From Candidatus Eiseniibacteriota bacterium (GTDB taxonomy: Bacteria; Eisenbacteria; RBG-16-71-46), in NCBI GenBank assembly GCA_016215625.1, contig JACRIW010000111.1, forward strand, positions 1 through 32,420: a stretch of 32,420 nucleotides of DNA, written 5' to 3'. Under the pieces are notes generated by a model that saw nothing but the letters and a program-made list of their open reading frames with translations, searched no databases and was not told the DNA's origin. The position numbers and the translations under genes are program-made. The first letter of the stretch is position 1, and each line of letters begins with the position of its first letter. Positions 1 to 7,593 of the stretch are shown one piece after another.

Positions 1-456
1 CGCCAGATAGGCGTCGTACTCGATGTCGTGCAGATGCGGCGGCGAGGCAGAGGCGGGGGCGCGATGCGCCGCATGAAGGACCGCGAGGTCGTGCTCGTGG
101 ACACGCCCGGGCGCGGCCCGCGCGCGGCCGCCGACCTGCGCGAGGCGCAGGCGCTGCTCTCCGAGCTGCGTCCCGACGAAGTGCACCTCGTGATGCCCGC
201 GGGGCTGCAGCGTTCGCTCGCGCGCGCGATCCTCACCGCGCACCTGCCGTTCGGCGTCACGCACCTGCTCGTCACGAAGCTCGACGAGTTTCCCGACGAA
301 CGCACGCTGTTCGAACTCGCGCGCGAGTTCGCGCTGCCGATGCGCTGGGTCGCCGACGGCCAGGAAGTGCCGCGGCACCTGCAGCTCGCGCCCGAAAGCA
401 CGGGCGCTCCAGCCGCCGCGCGCGAGCGCGGCCGCCGTCTCGCGGAGGTCGCGTGA
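1..456 (+). CDS. flhF: FlhF, C-terminal part (cut by left edge)
   Basis: This is the C-terminal third of an SRP-type GTPase, most likely FlhF, which recruits early flagellar components to the assembly site at the inner membrane. The frame is open from base 1, so the gene begins outside the window and the in-frame GTG at 28 is not a real start. Visible motifs are the G3 element DTPGR (about nt 100-114) and the G4 element TKLDE (nt 274-288), followed by the usual FlhF ending in which a predicted strand leads to GQEVP and a short basic tail. The P-loop and N-domain are off the edge. Ffh and FtsY share this fold, but the neighbouring flhG and fliA make FlhF by far the best reading. The stop overlaps the flhG start by 4 bp (GTGA). 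Confidence 0.88.
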   Translation, partial: RQIGVVLDVVQMRRRGRGGGAMRRMKDREVVLVDTPGRGPRAAADLREAQALLSELRPDEVHLVMPAGLQRSLARAILTAHLPFGVTHLLVTKLDEFPDERTLFELAREFALPMRWVADGQEVPRHLQLAPESTGAPAAARERGRRLAEVA

Positions 457-1310
457 ACGACCAGGCCGCCATGCTGCGCCGCGAGCACGCCTCCGGCGCG
501 GGCGGTGACGTCGCGCCCGAAGGCGGTCCGGACGTCACGGTCGTCGGCTCGGGCAAGGGCGGTGTGGGCAAGTCGACGCTGGCCGTGATGCTCGCCTCCG
601 AACTCGCGCGCCGCGGACGGCGCACGCTGCTGCTCGACGGTTCGCAGAACACGGGCAACCTCCACATCCTGCTCGGCGTGCGCCCGCCACTGTCGCTGCG
701 CGCGCTGCTCACGGGCGAGGCCTCTGCGCACGACCTGCTCGTGCCGCTCGGCGGCCATCTGTCGTTGTTGCCGGCAGATTCCGGTGCGGAGCATCTCTAC
801 GGACTCACCGCCGTCGATCGTGCCCGGATCCACCACCGGCTGAGCGCGGTGTACGACGGCTTCGACCACGTCGTCGTGGACGGCGGCCCGGGGCTCGAGA
901 GCGCCGTGCGCGCGGCGGGCATCCGCGCCTCGCGGCTCGTCGCGGTCGCGACGCCGGAACCGGCGGCGCTCGCCGACGTCTACGCGCTGCTGAAAATCAC
1001 GTCACTGCAACTGCCCTCCGTGCCTTTGGAGGTGATGGTCAACACCGTGACGGCCGATGAAGAAGGGCAAGCCGTGTTCGATCGGCTGTCGCTGGCGGCG
1101 CAACGCTTCCTGCATCGCGAGCTGGGGTACCTGGGTTGTCTGGCGGAGGACGAGGGAATCCGCCGCTGTGCCAGGCGTCCCGGTGCGCTGCTCGAGGAGA
1201 GGCGCGCGACCATCGGCGCGATCGCGGCACGGCTCGATTCGGCGACGCGGCAAGACGCCGCGAACGCTGTCGGCCCGGCAGGCAAGCCATCGAGGGGACA
1301 GCCGACATGA
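453..1310 (+). CDS. flhG: FlhG/FleN-type MinD-like ATPase
   Basis: MinD/ParA-family ATPase of 285 residues that in other bacteria restricts flagellar number and acts as partner and GTPase activator of FlhF. The deviant Walker A motif GKGGVGKS lies at residues 34-41. The next motif, normally DxD in MinD and FlhG, reads DGSQNTGN (residues 62-69), so the second Asp, needed for hydrolysis in MinD, is Ser64. The Walker B region reads VVVDGGPG (141-147) where the family usually has DTGAG or DSPAG. ATP binding looks intact but hydrolysis may be weak or altered. The GTG start at 453 is chosen for its GTGA overlap with flhF; an in-frame ATG six codons later is possible. It overlaps fliA by 4 bp. Confidence 0.9.
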   Translation: MNDQAAMLRREHASGAGGDVAPEGGPDVTVVGSGKGGVGKSTLAVMLASELARRGRRTLLLDGSQNTGNLHILLGVRPPLSLRALLTGEASAHDLLVPLGGHLSLLPADSGAEHLYGLTAVDRARIHHRLSAVYDGFDHVVVDGGPGLESAVRAAGIRASRLVAVATPEPAALADVYALLKITSLQLPSVPLEVMVNTVTADEEGQAVFDRLSLAAQRFLHRELGYLGCLAEDEGIRRCARRPGALLEERRATIGAIAARLDSATRQDAANAVGPAGKPSRGQPT

Positions 1311-2074
1311 CGGACCTGATCGAAGCGCTGTGGGCGCGGTATCGCGAGACGGGTGACGCCCGTGTGCGCGCGCAGTTGCTCGACCGCTACCTGGGACTCG
1401 TGCACCACAGCGCGCACCAGCTCGCGCGCCGGGTGTCGCGGGACATCGAGATCGACGACCTGATCGGCGCCGGAACGCTCGGCCTCGTGCAGGCGCTCGA
1501 GGGATTCGATCCCGGACGCGGGCTCGCGTTCAGCACCTACGCCATGCCGCGCATCCGCGGCGCCATGCTCGACGAACTGCGCAGCCGCGACTGGATGCCC
1601 CGTTCGATCCGCATGCGCAGCCGCCAGCTCGCCGGCGCGCGCCACGCGCTGCAGCAGAAGTTCGGCCGCCAGCCTTCGCACGAAGAGGTCGCCGAGACGC
1701 TGCAGATCGACATGGAGACGTACTACCGCTGGCAGGAGGAAGTGGACGGCCGCGTCATCCTCCAGCTCGACGGTGGTTCGGGCGACGACGATCACGAGCC
1801 GCGGCTGTCGGAGAGCATCGCCGACCTGTTCGCCGCGGGCGTGGGCGACGAGCTCGACCACGAGGAGACGGTGGACCGGCTGCGCGAGGCGTTCCAGCAG
1901 CTCTCCGGCCGCGACCGTCTCGTGCTCTCGCTCTACTACTACGAAGAGCTGAACCTGCGGCAGATCGGCGAGGTGATGCACGTGTCGGAGTCGCGCATCT
2001 CGCAGATCCGCACGCGGGCGCTCAAGCGCCTGCGCGACCTCGTCCAGGTCGCCGCCCGCGAGGAGGCCGCGTGA
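1307..2074 (+). CDS. fliA: Flagellar sigma factor sigma-28 (FliA)
   Basis: Sigma-70-family factor of 255 residues, the normal FliA size, directing RNA polymerase to late flagellar and chemotaxis promoters. Region 2 is clear (DLIGAGTLGLVQALEGFDP, then FSTYAMPRIRGAMLDELRS), followed by the FliA-typical WMPRSIR. Region 4 ends in the helix-turn-helix LRQIGEVMHVSESRISQIR. The ATG at 1307 overlaps the flhG stop by 4 bp. The frame is open further upstream to 1136, but that would overlap flhG by about 170 bp and adds only arginine-rich shadow sequence. Four sigma-28-like promoters further along the window are its probable targets. No recognisable FlgM anti-sigma factor is present here. Confidence 0.95.
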   Translation: MTDLIEALWARYRETGDARVRAQLLDRYLGLVHHSAHQLARRVSRDIEIDDLIGAGTLGLVQALEGFDPGRGLAFSTYAMPRIRGAMLDELRSRDWMPRSIRMRSRQLAGARHALQQKFGRQPSHEEVAETLQIDMETYYRWQEEVDGRVILQLDGGSGDDDHEPRLSESIADLFAAGVGDELDHEETVDRLREAFQQLSGRDRLVLSLYYYEELNLRQIGEVMHVSESRISQIRTRALKRLRDLVQVAAREEAA

Positions 2075-2565
2075 AGCGGTCCACGCTCGTCGCGGTGCTC
2101 GTGACCGCCGCGGTGCTGATCGTGGCCGGCAACCTGCCGCGCCTGCCGTGGGACCGGCTGTCGTCGGCCGCGCGCGCGAGCGCGTCGCAGGCCGTGGCCG
2201 CGTGGCCCGCGAAGGTGCGCATCGCGCTGCCGCATCCCGAGCCGCGCATCGCCGCTCCGCGCGGGGCGGAGGGCGCCGCGACGCGCTTCGGCATGCCGCG
2301 CGAGCCCGGGGCGATCGCGTTCGCGCGCGAAGCCTGGACGTCCGCCGGCCCGGTCGCGTTCGCGATGGGCGGCTCGCTGCTCGCGCTGTTCGCGCTCACC
2401 GGCGCGTACGCGCTCGCACGCCGGAATCGCCGCGACACGCGCTCGCTCGTGTACGCGCTCGCGCGCCGCGGTGCGCCGACGGCGGCGATCGCGCGTTCCG
2501 TGCGCCTGCCGCAGGACGCCGTGCGCACGCTGCTCGCGCCCGGCGCGCCCACGCGCCGCCACTGA
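2071..2565 (+). CDS. Small two-TM protein with HTH-like tail, unknown function
   Basis: I do not recognise a named family. The 164-residue product has a hydrophobic N-terminal segment (about residues 4-20), an Ala/Pro/Arg-rich stretch, a second hydrophobic segment (about 93-116), then a basic stop-transfer stretch. It ends in a helix-turn-helix-like unit at about 124-156 (VYALARRGAPTAAIARSV ... DAVRTLL). Small membrane proteins with a C-terminal HTH (for example DUF6115 or DUF2802 types) are often found in flagellar operons, and this may be a distant analogue. The GTG start at 2071 overlaps the fliA stop by 4 bp, so it is probably translated with fliA and is the last gene of the flhF-flhG-fliA operon. 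Confidence 0.7.
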   Translation: MKRSTLVAVLVTAAVLIVAGNLPRLPWDRLSSAARASASQAVAAWPAKVRIALPHPEPRIAAPRGAEGAATRFGMPREPGAIAFAREAWTSAGPVAFAMGGSLLALFALTGAYALARRNRRDTRSLVYALARRGAPTAAIARSVRLPQDAVRTLLAPGAPTRRH

Positions 2566-2680
2566 CGGCCCGGCCGCCGCGGCCGTGCGCTCACGCGCCG
2601 GCCCCGACGCGCGGCAGTCCTTTCCGGCCCGGCACCTTCTGCCGACCCCCGCGGTCACCCCGCGCCGCGCCTGCGCACCC

Positions 2681-2702
2681 CGACCGGCGCAAATGCCGGT
2701 CG
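2681..2702. repeat. 22-bp inverted repeat upstream of flgF
   Basis: Perfect 8-bp arms CGACCGGC (2681-2688) and GCCGGTCG (2695-2702) around the loop GCAAAT. No T-run follows, so it is a poor rho-independent terminator. It lies about 30 bp upstream of the sigma-54-like -24 element and could be an activator operator. Termination of the fliA operon remains possible. Confidence 0.5.
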
Positions 2703-2730
2703 TTGCGCGCGTGGACGAGCACGCGACCCG

Positions 2731-2746
2731 CGGCACATGGCTTGCT
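2731..2746 (+). promoter_or_regulatory. Sigma-54-like (-24/-12) promoter for flgF operon
   Basis: CGGCACATGGCTTGCT matches the sigma-54 pattern TGGCAC-N5-TTGCW at all but the first base, with the invariant GG (2732-2733) and GC (2744-2745) 12 bp apart. It sits about 52 bp upstream of the flgF start in a 232-bp non-coding gap. Transcription would begin near 2757. The rest of the gap is GC-rich and otherwise holds only the inverted repeat at 2681-2702. Confidence 0.6.
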
Positions 2747-2797
2747 GTTCCCCACCTCTGAGGCGCCCCGTCCGGGGCGGAAGCACACGGAGGCCAC

Positions 2798-3490
2798 ATG
2801 CCGCTGCAGGGAATCCTGAACACCGCGCGCTCGCTGTCCTACTACATGCGCAAGCAGGAAGTGACCGCGAACAACGTCGCGAACGCCAGCTCCGACGCCT
2901 TCAAGGCGGACCGGATCACGGCGCGCCGCGTCGGGAACGCCACGTTCCCGGTGCCGGTCCAGGAACTCGACCTGCAGCAGGGCACGTTCCGCGAGACGGC
3001 GCGTCCGCTCGACCTGTCGCTCGACGGCAAGGGCTTCTTCGTCGTGGACACGCCCGAAGGGGAGCGCCTCACGCGCGGCGGCTCGTTCCGCCTCGACTCG
3101 GTCGGTCATCTCACGGACCAGCAGGGCCACCGCGTGCTCGGTGCGGACGGCCCGCTGCTGCTGCAGGGAGGCACGGTGGAAGTGCACGGAGACGGATCGG
3201 TCGTGGTCGACGGCGCCAACGCCGGCCGGCTGCGCATCGTGGACGCGCCGGATCCTTCGAAGCTCCGCAAGGAAGGCTTCGGGCGCTTCGCGCTCGAAGG
3301 CCAGCCGGAGCCGGCGAACCCCGACGTGACGCACGTGCGCCAGGGCGCGGTGGAAGAGGCGAACCTCGACCCGCTGCTCGCGATGGTGGACCTGGTCACG
3401 ATCCAGCGTGCATTCACCGCCAACATGGACGCGCTGCGCGCCATGGACGGCGTGCTCGGCGCGATCTCGAACGAAGTCGGCAAGGCGTGA
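2798..3490 (+). CDS. flgF: Flagellar proximal rod protein FlgF
   Basis: Rod protein of 230 residues exported by the flagellar type III system. The N-terminal rod signature appears as ANNVANASSDAFKADR (about residues 27-42). The middle carries the FlgE/F/G-type LDLSLDGKGFFVVDT motif and the C-terminus has the conserved helix VDLVTIQRAFTANMDALRAMDGV. It is shorter than FlgG and precedes it, as flgF normally does. A GGAGG ribosome-binding site at 2789-2793 precedes the ATG. It is the first gene of the rod/ring operon and is probably transcribed from the sigma-54-like promoter just upstream. Confidence 0.92.
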   Translation: MPLQGILNTARSLSYYMRKQEVTANNVANASSDAFKADRITARRVGNATFPVPVQELDLQQGTFRETARPLDLSLDGKGFFVVDTPEGERLTRGGSFRLDSVGHLTDQQGHRVLGADGPLLLQGGTVEVHGDGSVVVDGANAGRLRIVDAPDPSKLRKEGFGRFALEGQPEPANPDVTHVRQGAVEEANLDPLLAMVDLVTIQRAFTANMDALRAMDGVLGAISNEVGKA

Positions 3491-3539
3491 CGCCCGGCAC
3501 TCGCGGCCCTCGGGACGCGGGACTGAAGAAAGGACGAGC

Positions 3540-4328
3540 ATGAACGGCAGCATGCGGACTTCGGCGAGCGGCATGGCGGCGCAGCAGCGGATGATCGACG
3601 TCATCGCCAACAACCTCGCCAACGTGAACACGACGGCCTTCAAGCGCAGCCGCGTGAGCTTCGAGGACGTGCTCTACGAGACGCTCGAGGGCTCGCGCAT
3701 CGTGAACTACCAGGCGAGCCAGACCGTCGGCCCCGTGCAGGTCGGCAAGGGCGTGCGCGTCGGCGCGATCATGCGCCTGCAGGCGCAGGGCGCTCCCGAA
3801 AACACGCAGCGTCCGCTCGACGTCGCGATCGAGGGCGAGGGCTTCTTCCAGCTGCAGCGTCCCGACGGCTCCACCGCGTACACGCGCGACGGCAGCTTCA
3901 CCATCTCGGACCAGGGCACGCTCACGACGAGCGGCGGCTACCAGCTGCTGCCCGGCGTCACGGTGCCGCCCGACGCTTCCGGCATCACGATCTCGGCGAA
4001 CGGCACGGTCAGCGTGCGCACGAGCGGCGCGGTGCAGGAGGTCGAGATCGGGCGTCTCGAACTCGCGCGCTTCCTCAACCCGAGCGGGCTGCTCGCGATC
4101 GGCGAGAACCAGTACGCCGCCTCGCCGGCTTCCGGCGATCCGATCCTCGGCTACGGCCAGGACGACGGCTTCGGCCGGCTGTCGCAGGGCATGCTCGAAT
4201 CGAGCAACGTCGAGATCGTGCAGGAGATGACGGACATGATCGCGGCGCAGCGCGCGTACGAGATCAACGCCAAGGCCATCAAGGCCGCGGAAGACATGAT
4301 GCAGGCGACCCATGACATCATTCGCTAA
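3540..4328 (+). CDS. flgG: Flagellar distal rod protein FlgG
   Basis: Distal rod protein of 262 residues, the standard FlgG length. The N-terminus contains ASGMAAQQRMIDVIANNLAN and FKRSRVSFEDVLYE. The centre contains DVAIEGEGFFQLQRPDG, and the C-terminus has the strongly conserved SSNVEIVQEMTDMI and QRAYEINAKAIKAAEDMM. The ATG at 3540 is chosen because AGAAAGGA lies just upstream and the family N-terminus begins there; the frame is open to 3408 but that stretch overlaps flgF. It overlaps the flgA start by 17 bp. Confidence 0.96.
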   Translation: MNGSMRTSASGMAAQQRMIDVIANNLANVNTTAFKRSRVSFEDVLYETLEGSRIVNYQASQTVGPVQVGKGVRVGAIMRLQAQGAPENTQRPLDVAIEGEGFFQLQRPDGSTAYTRDGSFTISDQGTLTTSGGYQLLPGVTVPPDASGITISANGTVSVRTSGAVQEVEIGRLELARFLNPSGLLAIGENQYAASPASGDPILGYGQDDGFGRLSQGMLESSNVEIVQEMTDMIAAQRAYEINAKAIKAAEDMMQATHDIIR

Positions 4329-5001
4329 GTGGCTCCTCGCGGGGCTCTCGCCGCTGCTGCTCGTGTCGCGCTCCGGCGCGTCCGAGCTGCCGCGCCCGCT
4401 CGCCCACCGCGTCGCCGCGCGGCTCGCCGATCTCTGGCGCGTGCCCGTGGGCGACGTGCGGCTCGCGTGGGGGCTGTCGAGCGGCATGGCCGCCCCCGAG
4501 GACGATGCGCCGTTCCGCGTGCTCGGTGACGGCGCCGGCGGCTGGTTCGTCGTCGTGTTCCATCCGTCCGATTCCTCCGCCGTCGCCGTGCGCATGCGCG
4601 CCGGCGTCGAACGCCCCGTGATGGTCGCGACCCGCGCGCTCCGCTCGGGCGGCGTGATCGCCGCCGGCGACCTGCGCGAGGAAGTGCGCGTGCACTGGGG
4701 CGCGCCGCTGTCCGACAGCCTCGTGCTGCCGGGCGTGGGCTGGGAACTCCGCCGTGCGGTGCGTGCCGGTGACGTCGTGACGCCGCCCGCGGTCGCCGCG
4801 CCTCCGCTCGTCGTGGCCGGCGAGCCCGTGCGCTTCGAATGGCGCAGCGGGGACGTCGAAGTGTCGGTGATGGGCATCGCGCTCAACTCCGCACGCCGCG
4901 GGGAACAGGTGCGCGCGAGGCTCGAGGAGCGTCCCGCCCGGCTGACCGGCACCGCCACGGCGCCGGGCATCGCCGCGCTCGGCGCGGGAGGTGCCCGATG
5001 A
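4312..5001 (+). CDS. flgA: P-ring assembly chaperone FlgA
   Basis: Periplasmic chaperone of 229 residues that helps FlgI form the P ring. It has a signal peptide (hydrophobic core about residues 7-18) and an SAF-type domain starting near residue 100 (RPVMVATRALRSGGVIAAGDL), which is diagnostic of FlgA. The C-terminal half ends in the weakly conserved repeat ALNSARRGEQVRARL resembling the FlgA motif for modified basal-body proteins. It starts inside the end of flgG and overlaps flgH by 4 bp (ATGA), so tight co-translation is likely. The overall sequence is divergent, but position between flgG and flgH supports the call. Confidence 0.88.
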   Translation: MTSFAKWLLAGLSPLLLVSRSGASELPRPLAHRVAARLADLWRVPVGDVRLAWGLSSGMAAPEDDAPFRVLGDGAGGWFVVVFHPSDSSAVAVRMRAGVERPVMVATRALRSGGVIAAGDLREEVRVHWGAPLSDSLVLPGVGWELRRAVRAGDVVTPPAVAAPPLVVAGEPVRFEWRSGDVEVSVMGIALNSARRGEQVRARLEERPARLTGTATAPGIAALGAGGAR

Positions 5002-5666
5002 ACCGAACCGCATTCTTCGTCCGGACGTTCCGGACGCTCGTCGTGTGCGCGGCCTTCACGTGCGTGGCGGCGTTCGCGCACGCCCAGGACGGCGAAGCGC
5101 CCGCGGACTCCGCGGCCGCCGCCGACAGCGCCGCCGCGGCCGCGCCGCAGCCGCCTTCGCGCATGCTGCGCGCGTCGTGGCTCTCCGATCGCACCGCGCT
5201 GCGCCCCGGCGATCTCGTGACCGTGATCGTGGACGAGCAGACCGCCGCCCGCGAGCGCACGCAGCACATCGCGACCGGCTCGCGCTCGCAGCGCGCCGAC
5301 CTGAACGCCGGCATCGGCACCGACGCGCGCGTCGGGCCGAACAAGTCGTTCGGCACCGGCATGCAGAACAACACGCGCGACGTGGGCGACGCGGGACGTT
5401 CGGCCGACTTCACGACGGTCATCACCTGCCGCGTGCTCGACGTCTCGCCGAACGGCGTGGCGCGCATTTCGGGAACGAAGAAGACCACCATCGACGGACG
5501 CTTGCAGGACGTCACGCTCACCGGCGCGATCCGCGCCGAGGACGTGAACGTCCACAACCAGGTGCGCTCCGACGCCATCGTGGACGCCGTGCTGACGTAC
5601 AAGGGCAAGAAGATCGGCCCGCGCAACGGCATCCTCGGCAACATCCTGGGGATCCTCTGGCCATGA
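4998..5666 (+). CDS. flgH: Flagellar L-ring protein FlgH
   Basis: Outer-membrane L-ring subunit of 222 residues. Family sequence is clear from about residue 55: LRPGDLVTVIVDEQTAA, the FTTVITCRVLDVSPNG segment, then GAIRAEDVNVHNQVRSDAIVDA and the terminal GNILGILWP. Most FlgH proteins are lipoproteins. Here the N-terminal signal runs to FAHAQD (residues 26-31), which looks like a signal peptidase I site, and no canonical lipobox is visible (Cys22 is preceded by AFT). An Ala/Asp/Ser-rich linker (33-50) follows. Both ends overlap neighbouring genes by 4 bp. Confidence 0.93.
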   Translation: MNRTAFFVRTFRTLVVCAAFTCVAAFAHAQDGEAPADSAAAADSAAAAAPQPPSRMLRASWLSDRTALRPGDLVTVIVDEQTAARERTQHIATGSRSQRADLNAGIGTDARVGPNKSFGTGMQNNTRDVGDAGRSADFTTVITCRVLDVSPNGVARISGTKKTTIDGRLQDVTLTGAIRAEDVNVHNQVRSDAIVDAVLTYKGKKIGPRNGILGNILGILWP

Positions 5667-6742
5667 CGCGTTCCTTCCGACCCACGTTCGTCCGCGCGTG
5701 TGCGGCGCTGCTGCTCGCGCTCGCCGCCTTCGCGAGCACGCCCGCCGGCGCGCAGACGCCCGCGCGCGTGAGCGACCTCACGCTGCACACCGGCAACGTG
5801 CCGCGCCGCATCGTGGGCTACGGGATCGTCACGGGCCTCGACGGCTCGGGCGACCGCAGCTTCGGCAACGCCACCGGATCGACGCCGTCCGTGCGCTCGG
5901 TCGTGAACCTGCTCCGGCGCTTCCACCTCGAAGTGCCGCCCGAGCAGCTCCGCCTGCGCGACGTCGCCGCGGTGCTCGTCACCGCCGAAGTGTCGCCGTA
6001 CCTGCGCGCCGGCGGCCGCTTCGACGTGCAGGTCTCCGCGCTCGGCGACGCCTCGTCGCTGCGTGGCGGCGTGCTGTGGATGACGCCGCTCGTCGAGGAC
6101 CCGAACGCGCCGCCGGTGGCGACCGCGCAGGGCAACCTCTACCTGCCGAACGACGGGAACGGCCGTGCGCTGGGCCGCCGCTCGAACTCCGCTCGCGTGC
6201 CGCAGGGCGGGCTCATGGAACTGGACCCGGAGCGCGTGCCGGTGGCCGAGCGCCGGCTGCTGCTGCGCCAGCCGGACCTGCCGACCGCCTCCCGGATCGC
6301 GGCCGCCATCAACGCCGCGTTCGGTGAAGGCACCGCAAAAGTGGACGATCCGGGCTCGCTGACCCTTCAGCCGAAGGCCGGATCGACCGAGACCGACATG
6401 GGATTCCTGGCCGCGGTCGACACCGTCGCGGTCCTCGCCGAGGGACCGGCCCGCATCGTGATCGACGGACGGGAGGGCACCATCGTGGCGGGAGGCGGCA
6501 TCCAGCTGGGGCCGGCGGTGATCCATCACCAGGGCGTGACGCTGCAGATCGGCGGACGCTCGCTGGCGCAGCCGGATTCGACCGCGGCCCGCTCGGGCAT
6601 CGTGCGCGTGGACGCGCGCTCGTCCGTGCAGGAGGTCGCGACCGGCCTGCACGCCGCCGGCGTGCGGCCCGAGGACATGGCCGCGATCTTCGAGTCGCTG
6701 CGCGCTTCGGGCGCGCTCGTCGCCGAAGTGGTGGTGCGATGA
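5663..6742 (+). CDS. flgI: Flagellar P-ring protein FlgI
   Basis: Periplasmic P-ring subunit of 359 residues, near the usual size. A signal peptide ends near AGAQ (residues 28-31). Family hallmarks follow: VGYGIVTGLDGSGD, SVVNLLRRFHLEVPPEQLRLRDVAAVLVTAE, and near the C-terminus the region around IVIDGREGTIVAGGGIQL, where the family usually has an arginine-rich version of the same segment. The ending EDMAAIFESLRASGALVAEVVVR is typical of FlgI. It overlaps flgH and flgJ by 4 bp each. Confidence 0.96.
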   Translation: MTRSFRPTFVRACAALLLALAAFASTPAGAQTPARVSDLTLHTGNVPRRIVGYGIVTGLDGSGDRSFGNATGSTPSVRSVVNLLRRFHLEVPPEQLRLRDVAAVLVTAEVSPYLRAGGRFDVQVSALGDASSLRGGVLWMTPLVEDPNAPPVATAQGNLYLPNDGNGRALGRRSNSARVPQGGLMELDPERVPVAERRLLLRQPDLPTASRIAAAINAAFGEGTAKVDDPGSLTLQPKAGSTETDMGFLAAVDTVAVLAEGPARIVIDGREGTIVAGGGIQLGPAVIHHQGVTLQIGGRSLAQPDSTAARSGIVRVDARSSVQEVATGLHAAGVRPEDMAAIFESLRASGALVAEVVVR

Positions 6743-7044
6743 CCCCCGCGATCGGCACCGCGCGCCTCGACGCCCGCCCCGCGCCCGACCGCCGCGAGCA
6801 GCTGCACAAGCTGTCGCGCCAGCTCGAGGGCGTGTTCCTGAACCAGCTGTTCCAGGCCATGCGCGCGAGCGTTCCACAGGAAGGCTTGCTCACGCAGAAC
6901 CCCGGGCAGGAGATGTTCACGCAGATGTTCGACGAACGGATGGCGGCGGAGGCCGCCGACCACATGCGGCACGGCCTGAGCGAGGCGCTGTACCGGCAGC
7001 TCGCGGGCCGGCTCGGCGACACCACGGAGGCCCCGAAGCCATGA
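6739..7044 (+). CDS. flgJ: Rod-binding protein FlgJ, short form
   Basis: Rod-binding domain of FlgJ, 101 residues. The family core is LEGVFLNQLFQAMRASVPQEGLL, followed by GQEMFTQMFDERMA. In enteric bacteria FlgJ also carries a muramidase domain for piercing the cell wall; here there is none, so another murein hydrolase would be needed. Such short FlgJ proteins are common outside the gamma-proteobacteria. It shares 4-bp overlaps with flgI and flgN. Confidence 0.9.
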   Translation: MTPAIGTARLDARPAPDRREQLHKLSRQLEGVFLNQLFQAMRASVPQEGLLTQNPGQEMFTQMFDERMAAEAADHMRHGLSEALYRQLAGRLGDTTEAPKP

Positions 7045-7592
7045 ACGCGCGGAAGCCGGGCTTGCTCGAACGAACGGAGAGCGGACACATGGAAGGGAAG
7101 AGCCGCATGGACGTGGCGCTGGCCGAACTCACCCGCGCGCTGGAGCGCGAGACCGGGACCGTTCGTGAACTGCGTGAAGCGCTGCTGCGCCAGCGTGCCG
7201 GCGTGGCCGCCGACTCCGCGGGCGCGGTCAACGAGAGTTGCGACGACATCGCCCGGCTGCTCGTGGCGATCGAAGCCGCCAAGCGCCATCGCGCGATGCG
7301 CATCGAAGCGGTCTCGCCCGAGGGCGGCGTGCCGCTCGACTCGCTCGAGCGCGTGCTCGGACCGGCACTGCCCGAGTCTCTCGTGCGTGCGCGGGCCGAA
7401 CTGCGCCGCGAGGCCCAGGCCACCGCGCGCGAGGCGGCCGTGAACCGCACCGTGCTCGCGCGCACCGTCGAAGCCGGCGAGGCGTTCCTGCAGGCCTTGT
7501 TCTCGGGCGCGAACACGCTCGAGCCCGTGTACCGGGCCGGCGAGCGTCGCGAGGAAGACGGCGCCGGTCACCTCTTCGATCGAAAGGCCTGA
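7041..7592 (+). CDS. flgN: FlgN-like chaperone for hook-associated proteins
   Basis: Probable FlgN, the cytoplasmic chaperone for FlgK and FlgL. The 183-residue product is almost entirely predicted helix, typical for the weakly conserved FlgN fold, and lies immediately before flgK as expected. The identification rests on position, size and helical character more than on motifs. The ATG at 7041 overlaps the flgJ stop by 4 bp; an in-frame ATG at 7089 with GGAGA upstream is an alternative that would remove 16 residues. The stop lies one base before the flgK start. Confidence 0.72.
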   Translation: MNARKPGLLERTESGHMEGKSRMDVALAELTRALERETGTVRELREALLRQRAGVAADSAGAVNESCDDIARLLVAIEAAKRHRAMRIEAVSPEGGVPLDSLERVLGPALPESLVRARAELRREAQATAREAAVNRTVLARTVEAGEAFLQALFSGANTLEPVYRAGERREEDGAGHLFDRKA

Positions 7593-7593
7593 C

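Noticed and set aside
1136-1306. Upstream extension of fliA
   Set aside because: Overlaps flhG by about 170 bp and adds Arg-rich sequence absent from the family; ATG 1307 has the operon-typical 4-bp overlap.
3414-5555. Long minus-strand open frame (713 residues) across flgG-flgA-flgH
   Set aside because: Low-complexity Arg/Ala/His-rich shadow of well-identified plus-strand genes; long antisense frames are expected at this GC content.
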